From Bosea sp. 29B (GTDB lineage Bacteria > Pseudomonadota > Alphaproteobacteria > Rhizobiales > Beijerinckiaceae): 64,000 bases of DNA. Positions within the stretch are counted from its first letter, which is position 1. Every line of letters begins with the position of its first letter. Location: assembly GCF_902506165.1 (NCBI RefSeq), contig NZ_LR733817.1, positions 4,617,625-4,681,624 of the forward strand, in the 5' to 3' direction. The notes beneath the pieces were generated by a model. That model saw nothing but the letters and a program-made list of their open reading frames with translations, was not told the DNA's origin and ran no database searches. The translations under genes and the position numbers were made by a program. Positions 9,576 to 18,253 of this stretch are shown piece after piece.

Positions 9576-10187
9576 TCAGCAAGAGAGAAGTTGCCCCGAA
9601 CCTGTCAGCAGCTTGAGGCCGAAATAGAGCAGGATCAGGAGAGCCGCGCCGCCGAGAGCGATCAGCTTTAGCCGCTTCTCGATGAAGTGGCGGATCGTCT
9701 CGCCATAGCGGCGCAGCAGGAAGGCGAGGGCGAAGAAGCGGGCGCCGCGCGCGAGGACGCAGGAGAGCACGAAGAAGCCCAGACCGATATGGACGGCGCC
9801 GGCCAGGATCGTCACCACCTTGATCGGCGGCAGATGCGCCAGGCCGGAGGTGGTCAGCAGCAGCAGCGTCGTATCGGGCCCGGCGCAGGCGCGCAGTTGC
9901 TCGAAGGCGCCGAGCTTGCCGTAGAACGCGAGGACCGGCCGCGCCAGCGCGTCGAAGGCGTAGTAGCCGAGCGCGTAGCCCGCGATGCCGCCGAGCGTCG
10001 AGAACACCGTCGCGATCAAGGCGAGGCGATAGGCCCGCTCGGGCTTGGCCAGCGCCATCGGCACGAACAGCACGTCGGCCGGGATCAGGAAGAAGGAGCT
10101 CTCGATGAAGGCGACGACGGCGAGCCAGACCTGCGCGCTGCGGCGGGCGGCGAGCGAGAGCGTCCAGAGATAGAGGCGTTCGAACAT
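9576..10187 (-). CDS. DedA/YqaA-family inner-membrane protein
   Basis: 203 aa membrane protein with the VTT/SNARE-associated (DedA) pattern: FIESSFFLIPADVLFVPMAL near residues 28-48 (acidic residue followed by a re-entrant Pro loop), a Gly-rich segment GGIAGYALGYY, and three further helices. The short YqaA-type version lacks extra N-terminal helices. DedA proteins flip or transport undecaprenyl phosphate and other lipids; the YqaA substrate is unknown. Co-transcribed with the DsbB gene. Confidence 0.85.
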   Translation of the reverse strand: MFERLYLWTLSLAARRSAQVWLAVVAFIESSFFLIPADVLFVPMALAKPERAYRLALIATVFSTLGGIAGYALGYYAFDALARPVLAFYGKLGAFEQLRACAGPDTTLLLLTTSGLAHLPPIKVVTILAGAVHIGLGFFVLSCVLARGARFFALAFLLRRYGETIRHFIEKRLKLIALGGAALLILLYFGLKLLTGSGQLLSC

Positions 10188-10258
10188 GCCGCCCCTTAGC
10201 GGGCGCGGAGCCTTCCGTCCATGGCTGCGACGTCGTGGGAAAAGCCGTTCACGCGAGA

Positions 10259-10286
10259 TTGACCGGCCTTCGGCTATCGCTATAGT
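10259..10286 (+). promoter_or_regulatory. Sigma-70-type promoter of tRNA-Leu
   Basis: TTGACC (10259-10264) and TATAGT (10281-10286) are separated by 16 bases; the expected transcription start, about 10293, is a dozen bases before the mature tRNA. A strong match for a stable RNA gene. Confidence 0.75.
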
Positions 10287-10304
10287 CCGCCCCGCCTGAA
10301 AAGG

Positions 10305-10389
10305 GCCCCTGTGGCGGAATTGGTAGACGCGCTCGACTCAAAATCGAGTTCCGCAAGGAGTGCTGGTTCGATCCCGGCCAGGGGCACCA
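10305..10389 (+). tRNA. tRNA-Leu (anticodon CAA)
   Basis: An 85-base type II tRNA. Acceptor arms GCCCCTG and CAGGGGC pair fully, followed by the discriminator A and an encoded CCA. The anticodon stem CTCGA/TCGAG encloses the loop CTCAAAA with anticodon CAA (reads UUG). The long variable arm is typical of leucine tRNA, and the T arm GGTTCGATCC is canonical. Confidence 0.97.
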
Positions 10390-10410
10390 TTTTCGACGGC
10401 ATCTCGCTGC

Positions 10411-10430
10411 CCGGCCGTTATATCGGCCGG
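10411..10430 (+). terminator. Hairpin downstream of tRNA-Leu
   Basis: Perfect 7-base arms CCGGCCG/CGGCCGG around a six-base loop (TTATAT), 21 bases after the tRNA. There is no T run after it, so it may be a weak or factor-assisted terminator or a 3' processing signal. Confidence 0.35.
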
Positions 10431-10507
10431 CCGCCCTAAAATCGCCTCTCGCCGCCGCTCTGTCTTGCCCCCGAATCGATCCTTACGGGCAGCCGAGGAG
10501 TGTCAGC

Positions 10508-10999
10508 ATGAGGGCAGTCGCCATCACCGTCGCAGCCAGCGTTCTGGGGGCCATTCCGGCCTTCGCCGACGAACTTCCACAGCGCAAGCCGGGTCTCTGG
10601 GAAAGCAAATCGACGAGCGCCGAGGGCGAGACCAGCGCCAAGCAATGCGTCGGCCCGGGCACTGACCGCGCCATGGTCGGTGGCATGGCTGGCGCCGCCT
10701 GCTCGAAGATGGAGGTGACCAAGACCGGAACCGGCTATGCCGTCGCGACCGAGTGCGCGATCGGCCAGATCAAGGCGGTCGGTAGCAGCGTCGTCACCGG
10801 CGATTTCCAGACGAGCGTGCGCACCGAAGGCACCACCAAGCTCACCGGCATGCCCGGCCAGGCCGGGACGGTCGAGCGCAAGCTCGTCGTCGAGGCCAAG
10901 CGCGTCGGCGATTGCGGCCCGGGCCAGAAGCCCGGCGATATCATCATGCCCGATGGCAAGGTGATCTCGATGCCAGGGGCGGCCGGCGCGAAGCCCTGA
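10508..10999 (+). CDS. DUF3617-type periplasmic protein
   Basis: 163 aa with a signal peptide ending at AFA (residues 1-20). The mature start ELPQRKPGLWESKS carries the KPGLWE hallmark of DUF3617, a family of small exported proteins of unknown function. There are four Cys in the mature part, likely two disulfides, which fits the nearby DsbB. It stands alone between the tRNA and the DoxX gene. Confidence 0.75.
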   Translation: MRAVAITVAASVLGAIPAFADELPQRKPGLWESKSTSAEGETSAKQCVGPGTDRAMVGGMAGAACSKMEVTKTGTGYAVATECAIGQIKAVGSSVVTGDFQTSVRTEGTTKLTGMPGQAGTVERKLVVEAKRVGDCGPGQKPGDIIMPDGKVISMPGAAGAKP

Positions 11000-11153
11000 T
11001 TCCCGTCGAGAGCGAACGCCGCGATGTCGCAAACGGCCGACGAGAAAAAAGTCGGCCGGCATGTCACATCTCGCCGAGCCGGTTCGTCCTGTTTGGGAGC
11101 GCTGCAGCGGCCATGCCGTCCTGTGAGGCGCGCTTCACCGGACGAGGACGGAC

Positions 11154-11540
11154 ATGGCAACGGACATTATTCTGGCAGGCGCGGAGAGCGCTGCCATCGC
11201 CGGGCGGCTGCTCCTGGGCGGGGCCTTCGCCTTCGCTGGCCTGCGCAATATCGTCAACAGGGGCCTGCTGGCGAGCCTGATCGGCGCACGCAGCGTGCCG
11301 CTGCCGGCCGTCACCTTGTGGCTCGGCATCGCCTTGCAGATCATCGCCGGGCTCATGATCATCTGCGGCATCCAGGTCTCGCTGGCGGCGCTGATGCTGT
11401 TCGCCTTCCTCCTGGCGGCGACGCCGATGTTCAACAATTTCTGGGATCACCAGGGCCTGGACCGCGCCAACCGCATCAACGGCTTCGTCGCCAATATCGC
11501 GATCGCCGGCGGCATCCTCGGCTTGATCGGCCAGACCTGA
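11154..11540 (+). CDS. DoxX-family membrane protein
   Basis: 128 aa with four membrane helices. The early GRLLLGGAFAFAGLRNI and the loop MFNNFWDHQGLDRAN near residue 82-98 are typical of DoxX proteins, which are small quinone-associated or thiol-related membrane proteins. Monocistronic and convergent with the fucose-type operon; its stop is 5 bases from the stop of the fucU-like gene. Confidence 0.8.
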   Translation: MATDIILAGAESAAIAGRLLLGGAFAFAGLRNIVNRGLLASLIGARSVPLPAVTLWLGIALQIIAGLMIICGIQVSLAALMLFAFLLAATPMFNNFWDHQGLDRANRINGFVANIAIAGGILGLIGQT

Positions 11541-11545
11541 GCCGT

Positions 11546-12001
11546 TCAGCCGGGCTCGCCGGCGATCACGCCTTTGCGGAACAGGAAGCAGCCATAGGGG
11601 CGGGGATCGCCGACCTGCACCACGGCGAAGGCCTGCTTCGCCGCCTCGTAGAAGGCGAAACGTTCGATGCCGGCGAGTAGCTCCGGACGCCCGAGGGCCC
11701 GGTCGAGCTCAGCCTGGACCTGGTGCTGCACATCCGGGATCGTCCCGGCATCGCCGACAACCAGCATGCGCCGTGCCGGCTGCGGTTCGAAATCGTCGAT
11801 CGGCAGCACCGAGAGGATGGCGCGCGCTGCCCGCGCCATGGAAAGGCCGGGCAGGCGCACCAGCCGGCCGCTGGTCGTGGCGCGGGCGATCTTTTCGGCC
11901 GGGTGGTTGGCGTCGACCAAGGCGAGATCGTCGCCATGGCCCATGGCGGCGAGTACCCAGAGCAGGTCGGCGGAGAGGACCGGGTCGATATCCCTAAGCA
12001 T
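11546..12001 (-). CDS. RbsD/FucU-family sugar mutarotase (L-fucose mutarotase-like)
   Basis: 151 aa, matching FucU. The catalytic loop AAMGHGDDLALVDANHPA (about residues 17-35) and the C-terminal PYGCFLFRKGV are family signatures. These proteins interconvert sugar anomers before oxidation or isomerisation. The ATG at 12001 lies one base after the lactonase stop and gives the conserved N-terminus MLRDIDP. It is the last gene of a three-gene sugar-oxidation operon, which supports a fucose-like substrate. Confidence 0.87.
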   Translation of the reverse strand: MLRDIDPVLSADLLWVLAAMGHGDDLALVDANHPAEKIARATTSGRLVRLPGLSMARAARAILSVLPIDDFEPQPARRMLVVGDAGTIPDVQHQVQAELDRALGRPELLAGIERFAFYEAAKQAFAVVQVGDPRPYGCFLFRKGVIAGEPG

Positions 12002-12002
12002 G

Positions 12003-12842
12003 TCACTGACGTCCGCGCTGCGAGAGATAGAGTTTTCGGGCATTGCCGCCGAAGACGGCAGCGCGCTGCGCTTTGGTGAGGTCGGAGAGGAGCGCTTCGG
12101 CAGCCTCGATCCATTGCCCATAGGAGGCGCGCAGCATCACCACCGGCCAGTCGCTGCCGAAGATCAACCGCTCCGGGCCGAAGCTGGCGAGGAGATGGTC
12201 CACGACCGGTCGGAGCGTCTCCAGCGTCCAGTCCGGGCCGGCCTCGGTGACGAGTCCAGAGAGCTTGCAGGCGAGGCGAGAATGCTCTGCGAGCGCGCTC
12301 ATGCCGTCGCGCCAGCCGGCGAGGTCGCCGGTGACGAGGTCGGGCTTGGCGCCATGGTCGATGACGCAGGTCAGGGTCGGATGCCGCTCGAGCATGGCGA
12401 GCATCGCTGCGATATGGCGCGGCTTCAGCAACGCGTCGAAGACGAGGCCGTTTGCGATCATCGCCTTGAAGGCCGGTGACAGTTGCGGGCGCGCCAGCCA
12501 GTCGTCATCGGGGATGTCCTGGACCATGGGCCGCAGGCCGACGAGCAGCGGATCGTCGGCCAGGGCTGTGATGCGCTTCACTGCGTCGGATGCATCGAAA
12601 TCGGTCCAGCCGACGACGCCAGCGACGAAAGGTGTCTTCCCGGCGATATCGAGGAGGTAGGCCGTCTCGGCCTCAGTCGGAGCCGCCTGGACCAGGATGG
12701 TGCGTTCAATGCCCTGCGCGGCAAGAAGCGGGGCGAGGTCGGCCGGGCCGAAATCGCGATAGATCGGTCCGAGCGCCGGCGTCAGCCAGCCATAATCGCC
12801 GCGGGCGAGGCTCCAGAAGTGCTGGTGGGCGTCGATGCGCAT
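12003..12842 (-). CDS. Amidohydrolase-family lactonase (L-fuconolactonase-like)
   Basis: About 279 aa of the amidohydrolase 2 family. It begins MRIDAHQHFW, the metal-binding HxH of the TIM barrel, and has IDHGAKPD (about residue 155) and the late Asp motif IFGSDWPVV (about 235). Members next to an aldose dehydrogenase and FucU hydrolyse sugar lactones. An alternative ATG at 12866 would add 8 residues and overlap the dehydrogenase by 20 bases; the HQHFW start at 12842 is the family norm. Confidence 0.85.
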   Translation of the reverse strand: MRIDAHQHFWSLARGDYGWLTPALGPIYRDFGPADLAPLLAAQGIERTILVQAAPTEAETAYLLDIAGKTPFVAGVVGWTDFDASDAVKRITALADDPLLVGLRPMVQDIPDDDWLARPQLSPAFKAMIANGLVFDALLKPRHIAAMLAMLERHPTLTCVIDHGAKPDLVTGDLAGWRDGMSALAEHSRLACKLSGLVTEAGPDWTLETLRPVVDHLLASFGPERLIFGSDWPVVMLRASYGQWIEAAEALLSDLTKAQRAAVFGGNARKLYLSQRGRQ

Positions 12843-12846
12843 GAGG

Positions 12847-13869
12847 TCAGGCCGGGACCGGGACATCGGCGCCGAGCAGACCCTCGGTTTTCAGCTCTGT
12901 CCAGAGCGCGGCCGGAACGGGCGCTGAGAGCTCGGCGACCTGATCGGCGACCTCCTCCGGCTTGACCGCGCCCATGACCAGGCTCGCCACGGCGGGATGG
13001 CCGAGCGGGAACTGCAGCGCGGCGCGGCGCAGCGGCACGTCATGGCGGGCGCAGACCGCCTTGATCGCCGCCACGCGTGTGAGGATGGCGGGCGGCGCCG
13101 GCTGGTAGTTGTACCTGGCGCCTGCGACCGGGCCGGTGGCGAGGATGCCGGAGTTGAAGACGCCGCCCAGCATCAGGCCGATGCCCTTCTGCTGCGCCAG
13201 CGGCATGAAGGTGGCGAGCCCCGGCTGCTCCAGCAGGGAGTAGCGCCCGGCGAGCAGCATCGTGTCGAAATCGCCGGCGTTCGCGAAGCGCTCGCACATC
13301 TCGGCTTCGTTGACGCCGACGCCGATCGCCTTGACCGCGCCGGCGGCGCGCAACTTGTCGAGGGCGCGATAGGCGCCGTCCATGGCCTGCGCGAAGCGGG
13401 CCTCGATTGCGTTCTGCCCATGGGTCCAGACATCGACGTCGTGGATCAGGACGACGTCGATGTGATCGACGCCGAGGCGCAGCGCTGACTGTTCCAGCGA
13501 GCGCATCGTACCGTCATAGGAATAGTCGAAACGCAGGCCATGCGGCAGGCCGCCGAGATAGCCGGAACCGTTGCCGCGTCCGGCGAAGGGCTCGGCGACG
13601 CGGCCGACCTTGGTCGATATCACCACGTCCTTTCGGCCGGAGCGCCGCAGCGCAGCGCCGATCCGGTGCTCAGAGAGGCCGTGGCCGTAGAGCGGTGACG
13701 TGTCGATCAGGTTGATGCCCGATGCGAGCGCCGTCTCGACCGTCGCGATCGCGCCGGCTTCGTCCAGATGGGCATAGAGATCGCCGAGCGGCGCGCCGCC
13801 GAAGCCGAGCGTTGTGACCCTCAAGCCGGAGCGGCCGAGCGGTCGAACGGGAAGCGTGAAAGTCGTCAT
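12847..13869 (-). CDS. Aldo/keto reductase, aldose (L-fucose/D-threo-aldose) 1-dehydrogenase
   Basis: 340 aa AKR barrel, longer than a typical reductase and of the size of D-threo-aldose 1-dehydrogenases. The catalytic tetrad is visible: Asp and Tyr in NLIDTSPLYGHG (about 54-65), Lys in ISTKVGR (about 85) and His in VLIHDVD (about 143). It should oxidise an aldopyranose to the lactone with NAD(P), feeding the next gene. It is first in the operon, divergent from the ABC importer at 14067. Confidence 0.87.
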   Translation of the reverse strand: MTTFTLPVRPLGRSGLRVTTLGFGGAPLGDLYAHLDEAGAIATVETALASGINLIDTSPLYGHGLSEHRIGAALRRSGRKDVVISTKVGRVAEPFAGRGNGSGYLGGLPHGLRFDYSYDGTMRSLEQSALRLGVDHIDVVLIHDVDVWTHGQNAIEARFAQAMDGAYRALDKLRAAGAVKAIGVGVNEAEMCERFANAGDFDTMLLAGRYSLLEQPGLATFMPLAQQKGIGLMLGGVFNSGILATGPVAGARYNYQPAPPAILTRVAAIKAVCARHDVPLRRAALQFPLGHPAVASLVMGAVKPEEVADQVAELSAPVPAALWTELKTEGLLGADVPVPA

Positions 13870-13891
13870 GGAAGCCCGGGTGCTCGGTCGT

Positions 13892-13931
13892 GTTGCATCA
13901 CTATGTGCACGTCAACATGTTAGCTTGCAAC
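13892..13931. promoter_or_regulatory. Inverted repeat in the divergent sugar promoter region
   Basis: The 197-base gap between the dehydrogenase and the importer must hold both promoters. GTTGCA (13892-13897) and TGCAAC (13926-13931) are exact inverted arms with 28 bases between, enclosing an A+T-richer core. It is a candidate shared control site, possibly for the GntR protein at 18254. Confidence 0.3.
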
Positions 13932-14066
13932 CGCCTTCGTTCCGGACTAGCGTGCGCACCATTCCGGCGGGTGTGGGCCATGCTGAGCCCGCCTGCCGGA
14001 ACAGGATCAAGACGGCACGCCAAGACGGCCCGTAACGGCCGCGCATCAGTCCAGGGGAGGACATCC

Positions 14067-15416
14067 ATGACCGAGATTCTGAAGCCGACGCGGCGTGGTC
14101 TGCTGCGCGGCGCCGCCGCGCTCGGCGCGACCGGCGCCATCGCCTCGCCGCTGGTGCTGCGCGAGGCGCACGCCCAGGCCGCCTTCAACTGGAAGCGCTT
14201 CTCCGGCCAGTCGATAGACGTGCTGCTCGTCAAGAACCCGCGCTCGGACCTGTTCCAGGCCGCCGAGAAGGAGTTCACTGAGCTCACCGGCATCAAGGTC
14301 TCCTCCGAGCAGGTGCCGGAGCAACAGCAGCGCCAGAAGGCGGTGATCGAGTTCGCCTCGGGCAAGCCGAGCTTCGACGTCAGCGCGATCTCGCTGCATG
14401 TGCAGAAGCGCATGGCGGCCAAGGGCAAATGGTTCGCCGACCTCTCGCCCATGATCAAGGACGCCTCGCTGACCTCGCCCGATTTCAACTTCGAGGATTT
14501 CGGCGCCGGCGCCGTCGCCTATGCCCGCCAGGCCGATGGGGCGCTCGATACGCTGCCCTATTTCGTCGACTACTGGATGCTCTACTACAACAAGGAACTG
14601 TTCGACGCGAAGGGCGTCGCCTATCCCAAGAGCATGGACGAGATGGCGCTCGCCGCCGCCAAGCTGCACGACCCCGCCAAGGGTGTCGCCGGCTTCGTCT
14701 CGCGCGGCCTGAAGAACGCCAACGTCCCGGTCTGGGCCTGCCTTCTGCTCGGCCAGGGCGTCGAGACCACCTCGGCGGATGGCAAGCTCCTGACCGATAC
14801 GCCCGAGGCGATCTGGGCCGCCGAGCTCTACAAGAAGCTCAACAAGGACACCGGCCCGGTCGGTTCCGTCGGCTTCAACTGGAACGAATGCCAGACCACC
14901 TTCATGCAGGGCCGCGCCGCGATGTGGCTCGACGGCATCGGCTTTGCGACGCCGCTCGAGGACCCCAGCAAGTCGCGCATCGTCGGCAAGGTCGGCTATG
15001 GCGTCACGCCGCCTGGGCCGAAGGCGCACCATGCCGGCATGTTCGGCGATGGCATCGGCATCTCGCGTGGCTCCTCCAAGAAGGAGGCAGCCTGGCTCTA
15101 CATCCAGTTCATCACCAACAAGGTCCAGCAGCTCGCCATGCTCAAGGCTGGCGCCGGCGCTCCGGCCCGCTCCTCGGCCTATCTCGACACGGCGACGATC
15201 GAGGCCTCGAAATTCGGCAAGCAGTATTTCGACTGCCTGCTGAACTCGGCCAAGATCGCCCGCGCCGCGCTGCCGCAGATCGTCCCGGTCACCGAGTTCC
15301 GTGATGTCTTCGGGGTGGCGCTGACCAATGCGATCGGCGGCGCCGATGTCGCAGCCGAGCTGAAGAAGGCGACGGAAGCCTTTGCGCCGGTGCTGGCGAA
15401 GAGCGAGCAGGGCTGA
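14067..15416 (+). CDS. CUT1-type ABC sugar importer, solute-binding protein
   Basis: 449 aa family 1 extracellular binding protein. A twin-arginine-like leader (RRGLLRGAAALGATGAIASP, ending at AHA, residues 8-33) suggests Tat export. The mature part has the family motif GKPSFDVSAI and the ligand region LPYFVDYWMLYYNKELFD. The ATG at 14067 follows a strong ribosome site (AGGGGAGG, 6-base spacing); the open frame extends upstream to 13890 without a leader. Likely imports the sugar oxidised by the divergent operon. Confidence 0.9.
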   Translation: MTEILKPTRRGLLRGAAALGATGAIASPLVLREAHAQAAFNWKRFSGQSIDVLLVKNPRSDLFQAAEKEFTELTGIKVSSEQVPEQQQRQKAVIEFASGKPSFDVSAISLHVQKRMAAKGKWFADLSPMIKDASLTSPDFNFEDFGAGAVAYARQADGALDTLPYFVDYWMLYYNKELFDAKGVAYPKSMDEMALAAAKLHDPAKGVAGFVSRGLKNANVPVWACLLLGQGVETTSADGKLLTDTPEAIWAAELYKKLNKDTGPVGSVGFNWNECQTTFMQGRAAMWLDGIGFATPLEDPSKSRIVGKVGYGVTPPGPKAHHAGMFGDGIGISRGSSKKEAAWLYIQFITNKVQQLAMLKAGAGAPARSSAYLDTATIEASKFGKQYFDCLLNSAKIARAALPQIVPVTEFRDVFGVALTNAIGGADVAAELKKATEAFAPVLAKSEQG

Positions 15417-15432
15417 GGCAGGCCCATGGGCG

Positions 15433-15525
15433 CGTCATGGTCGGGCCTGTCCCGACCATCCACGTCGTCCTGCGAGCCGGCGTGAGTTCAAGACGTGGAT
15501 GCTCGCCACAAGGGCGAGCATGACG
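15433..15525. repeat. Cloverleaf intergenic repeat, copy A
   Basis: Closing stem CGTCAT/ATGACG; arm 1 GGTCGGG/CCCGACC; arm 2 ATCCACGTC/GACGTGGAT with a variable tip; arm 3 GCTCGCC/GGCGAGC. Near-identical to copies at 20020 and 46700. It starts 17 bases after the binding-protein stop and ends about 20 bases before the first permease start. Confidence 0.93.
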
Positions 15526-15547
15526 GTGTGAGTTTCCAGAGCAGCAG

Positions 15548-16477
15548 ATGACCAGCACCACCTTGCCAGCCAGCAATCTCGCGAGCCCGGCGCCGCGCTC
15601 GGCGGCCGACTCGCGGGATTTCACCCCGCGCTACTGGCTGTTCTCCTTGCCGGCGGTGCTGATCATCGCAGGCGTGATCGTCTTCCCCTGGCTGTTCACG
15701 CTCTACATGTCGAGCCAGGACTGGAAGATCGGCGGCGGGCCGGAATTTGTCGGCCTGCAGAACTTCGCCGAGCTCTTCCGCGATGCGCGCTTCATCGAGT
15801 CGATGGGGCACACCTTCTACTACACGGTGCTTGCGGTGGTGCTGCCGATCCTGTTCGGCACGGCGGCGGCGCTGGTCTTCCATCGCGAATTCCCGTTCCG
15901 TGGCCTTTTGCGCACCATCTTCGTCATGCCGATGATGGCGACGCCCGTCGCGGTCGCGCTGGTCTGGACGATGATGTTCCATCCCCAGCTCGGCGTGCTG
16001 AACTACCTGCTCTCGCTGGTCGGCATCGGCCCGCAGGCCTGGGTCTATTCGCCGGGTACCGTGATCCCGACGCTGATCCTGGTCGAGGTTTGGCACTGGA
16101 CGCCGCTGGTCATGCTGATCGTGCTCGGCGGATTGGCCGGGTTGCCGCGAGAACCTTACGAGTCTGCGCTGATCGACGGCGCCAATGCCTGGCACATGTT
16201 CCGGCACATCACGCTGCCGCTGGTCTGGCCGTTCATCATGGTCGCGATCGTGATCCGCACCATCGATGCGCTGAAGGCCTTCGACACGATTTTCGTGATC
16301 ACCCAGGGTGGCCCCGGGACGGCGTCCGAGACGCTCAACATCTTCCTCTATCTGCAGGCCTTCCAGTTCTACAAGATCGGCTACGCCTCGGCGGTCGTGG
16401 TGATCTTCTTCGTCATCATCATCATGCTGTCGCTGCTGCTGCTCTATGCGCGCCAGAAGTCGAAGTGGAACGCGTGA
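15548..16477 (+). CDS. ABC sugar importer permease (MalF/UgpA type)
   Basis: 309 aa with six membrane helices after a polar N-terminus (residues 1-28). The EAA loop that contacts the ATPase reads EPYESALIDGANAWHMFRHI (about residues 198-217). The stop overlaps the next permease start (TGATG), so the pair is coupled. It follows the binding-protein gene after the repeat element. Confidence 0.92.
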   Translation: MTSTTLPASNLASPAPRSAADSRDFTPRYWLFSLPAVLIIAGVIVFPWLFTLYMSSQDWKIGGGPEFVGLQNFAELFRDARFIESMGHTFYYTVLAVVLPILFGTAAALVFHREFPFRGLLRTIFVMPMMATPVAVALVWTMMFHPQLGVLNYLLSLVGIGPQAWVYSPGTVIPTLILVEVWHWTPLVMLIVLGGLAGLPREPYESALIDGANAWHMFRHITLPLVWPFIMVAIVIRTIDALKAFDTIFVITQGGPGTASETLNIFLYLQAFQFYKIGYASAVVVIFFVIIIMLSLLLLYARQKSKWNA

Positions 16478-17295
16478 TGAAGCGGCTCCTCTCGAAATTC
16501 GGCTTCTACGCCTCGGTCTTCGTGCTGGTCTCGCCGGCTGTGCTGGTCTTCCTCTGGATGATCTCGCTCTCGCTGAAGAACGAGCTCGACAACACCGCCT
16601 TCCCGCCGGTGTTCATCCCGAGCCCGCCGACCTTCGCCAACTATCTCGACGTCTTCGAGAAGAACAATTTCGCGCTCTACCTCTGGAACTCGATCCTGGT
16701 GACGGGCGGGGCCGTGCTGGTGGGCTTGGCTGTCGGCGTGCCCGCCGGCTACGGCATCGCCCGCGGCAAGGCCCACAAGTTCGCGATCCTGATCCTGGTC
16801 GCGCGGATGACGCCGGCGCTGTCCTACCTGATCCCGCTCTTCCTGCTCTTCCAGATCACCGGCCTCGTCGGCACGGTGACGGCATTGGTGATCACCCATC
16901 TCGTCATCACCATCCCGATCATCGTCTGGATCATGATCGGGTACTTCGAGAACGTGCCGATGGAGCTGGAGGACGCCGCCCGCATCGACGGCGCCACGAC
17001 CTGGCAGGCCTTCCGCCATGTCGCTCTGCCATTGGCGCGGCCCGGCATCGTCGTCGGCGGCATCCTCGCCTTCATCTTCTCCTGGAACAACTTCATCTTC
17101 TCGGTCGTGCTCGGCGGCAAGGCCAGCCGCACGCTCCCGTCGGCCGTCTACAACTCGCTGACCTTCGAGCAGATCTCCTGGGGCCCGCTCGCGGCCGCCG
17201 CTTTGCTCGTGACCTTGCCCGTCCTGCTTCTGACCGTCCTCGCCCAGCGCGAGATCGTCGCCGGCCTCTCCGCCGGGGGTCTCAAGGATGGCTGA
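16477..17295 (+). CDS. ABC sugar importer permease (MalG/UgpE type)
   Basis: 272 aa, six helices. EAA loop MELEDAARIDGATTWQAFRH at about residues 165-184; C-terminus ends in AGLSAGGLKDG, the usual ending of this subunit (REIVAGLSAGGLKG-like). The importer has no ATPase gene in this operon; the UgpC/MalK-type ATPase at 23926 could serve it. Confidence 0.92.
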   Translation: MKRLLSKFGFYASVFVLVSPAVLVFLWMISLSLKNELDNTAFPPVFIPSPPTFANYLDVFEKNNFALYLWNSILVTGGAVLVGLAVGVPAGYGIARGKAHKFAILILVARMTPALSYLIPLFLLFQITGLVGTVTALVITHLVITIPIIVWIMIGYFENVPMELEDAARIDGATTWQAFRHVALPLARPGIVVGGILAFIFSWNNFIFSVVLGGKASRTLPSAVYNSLTFEQISWGPLAAAALLVTLPVLLLTVLAQREIVAGLSAGGLKDG

Positions 17296-17346
17296 TATCG
17301 CCTGCCCAATCTCCCAATCGCACATCTCACGGAAAGACGCTTCGCA

Positions 17347-18243
17347 ATGGCTCTGAATCCCAACCGCTTCGGCCTCTCCTGCGCCATCACCACGCCGATG
17401 CGGGAAGGCGGCGCCGTCGATCTGCCGCGGCTCGTCCACCACGCCAAGCATGTGCTTAGCCATGGCTGCGACAGCGTCACGCTGTTCGGCACCACCGGCG
17501 AGGGCGCGGCGCTCGGCAGCCCGGCCCGCACCGCCATGCTCGGCGCTTTGGTCGGCGCCGGCATCGACCCGGCCAAGCAGATCTATGCCGGCGTCGCCGC
17601 GTCTTCACTGCACGAGGCGGTCGACCAGGCGCAGACTGCGCTCAATGTCGGTGCCAAGGGCCTGCTGGTCGCGCCGCCCTTCTACTTCAAGGGCGTTGGC
17701 GACGAGGGGCTCTATGCCTGGTTCTCGCAGTTCTTCGAGAAGCTCGGCGCCTCCGCCCGCAACACCATCCTCTACCACATCCCCTCGGTCACCGCGGTCG
17801 ACATCTCCGTCGGGCTGGTCGAGCGGCTGAAGAAGGCCTTTCCGGGCGTGGTCACCGGCGTCAAGGATTCCTCCTGCGACTACCCGACGACCGAGGCCTT
17901 CCTGGAGGCGCATGGCGAGCTCGCCATCCTGGTCGGCGACGAGCGCCTGCTTGGCCGAGCCGTCCGCGCCGGCGCGCAGGGCTCGATCTGTGGCGCTGCC
18001 AACCTCGTGCCGCATCTGCTGCGCCCGGTCGTCTATGAAGGCGCCGAGGACGCGACGGTAAACGCGCTGGTCGACGAGATCTGCTCCTATCCGGTGCTGC
18101 CGGCGGTCAAGGCGCTGGTCGGCCATCTCCATGGCGATGCCGGCTATGGGCCGATGCGGGCGCCGCTGGTTGCGCTCGACGAGGGCCAGCGCAAGGCGCT
18201 GTTCGCCGCCTTCGACCGCATCACCCGCGCCAAGGCTGCCTGA
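17347..18243 (+). CDS. Dihydrodipicolinate synthase (DapA)-family aldolase/dehydratase
   Basis: 298 aa class I aldolase barrel. Motif FGTTGEGAAL (about 47-56) binds the pyruvoyl carboxylate, Tyr in ILYHIPSVT (about 140) and the Schiff-base Lys in TGVKDSSCD (about 170) are present. Location between a sugar importer and a GntR regulator makes a catabolic 2-keto-3-deoxy-sugar acid aldolase or dehydratase more likely than lysine synthesis. Ribosome-site region contains GGAAAG. The exact substrate cannot be read from the sequence. Confidence 0.85.
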   Translation: MALNPNRFGLSCAITTPMREGGAVDLPRLVHHAKHVLSHGCDSVTLFGTTGEGAALGSPARTAMLGALVGAGIDPAKQIYAGVAASSLHEAVDQAQTALNVGAKGLLVAPPFYFKGVGDEGLYAWFSQFFEKLGASARNTILYHIPSVTAVDISVGLVERLKKAFPGVVTGVKDSSCDYPTTEAFLEAHGELAILVGDERLLGRAVRAGAQGSICGAANLVPHLLRPVVYEGAEDATVNALVDEICSYPVLPAVKALVGHLHGDAGYGPMRAPLVALDEGQRKALFAAFDRITRAKAA

Positions 18244-18253
18244 GGAGGAAACG

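Noticed and set aside
11035..11057. GGCCGAC/GTCGGCC hairpin with an A-rich loop downstream of the DUF3617 gene
   Set aside because: The A run is in the loop and no T run follows, so a terminator claim is too weak.
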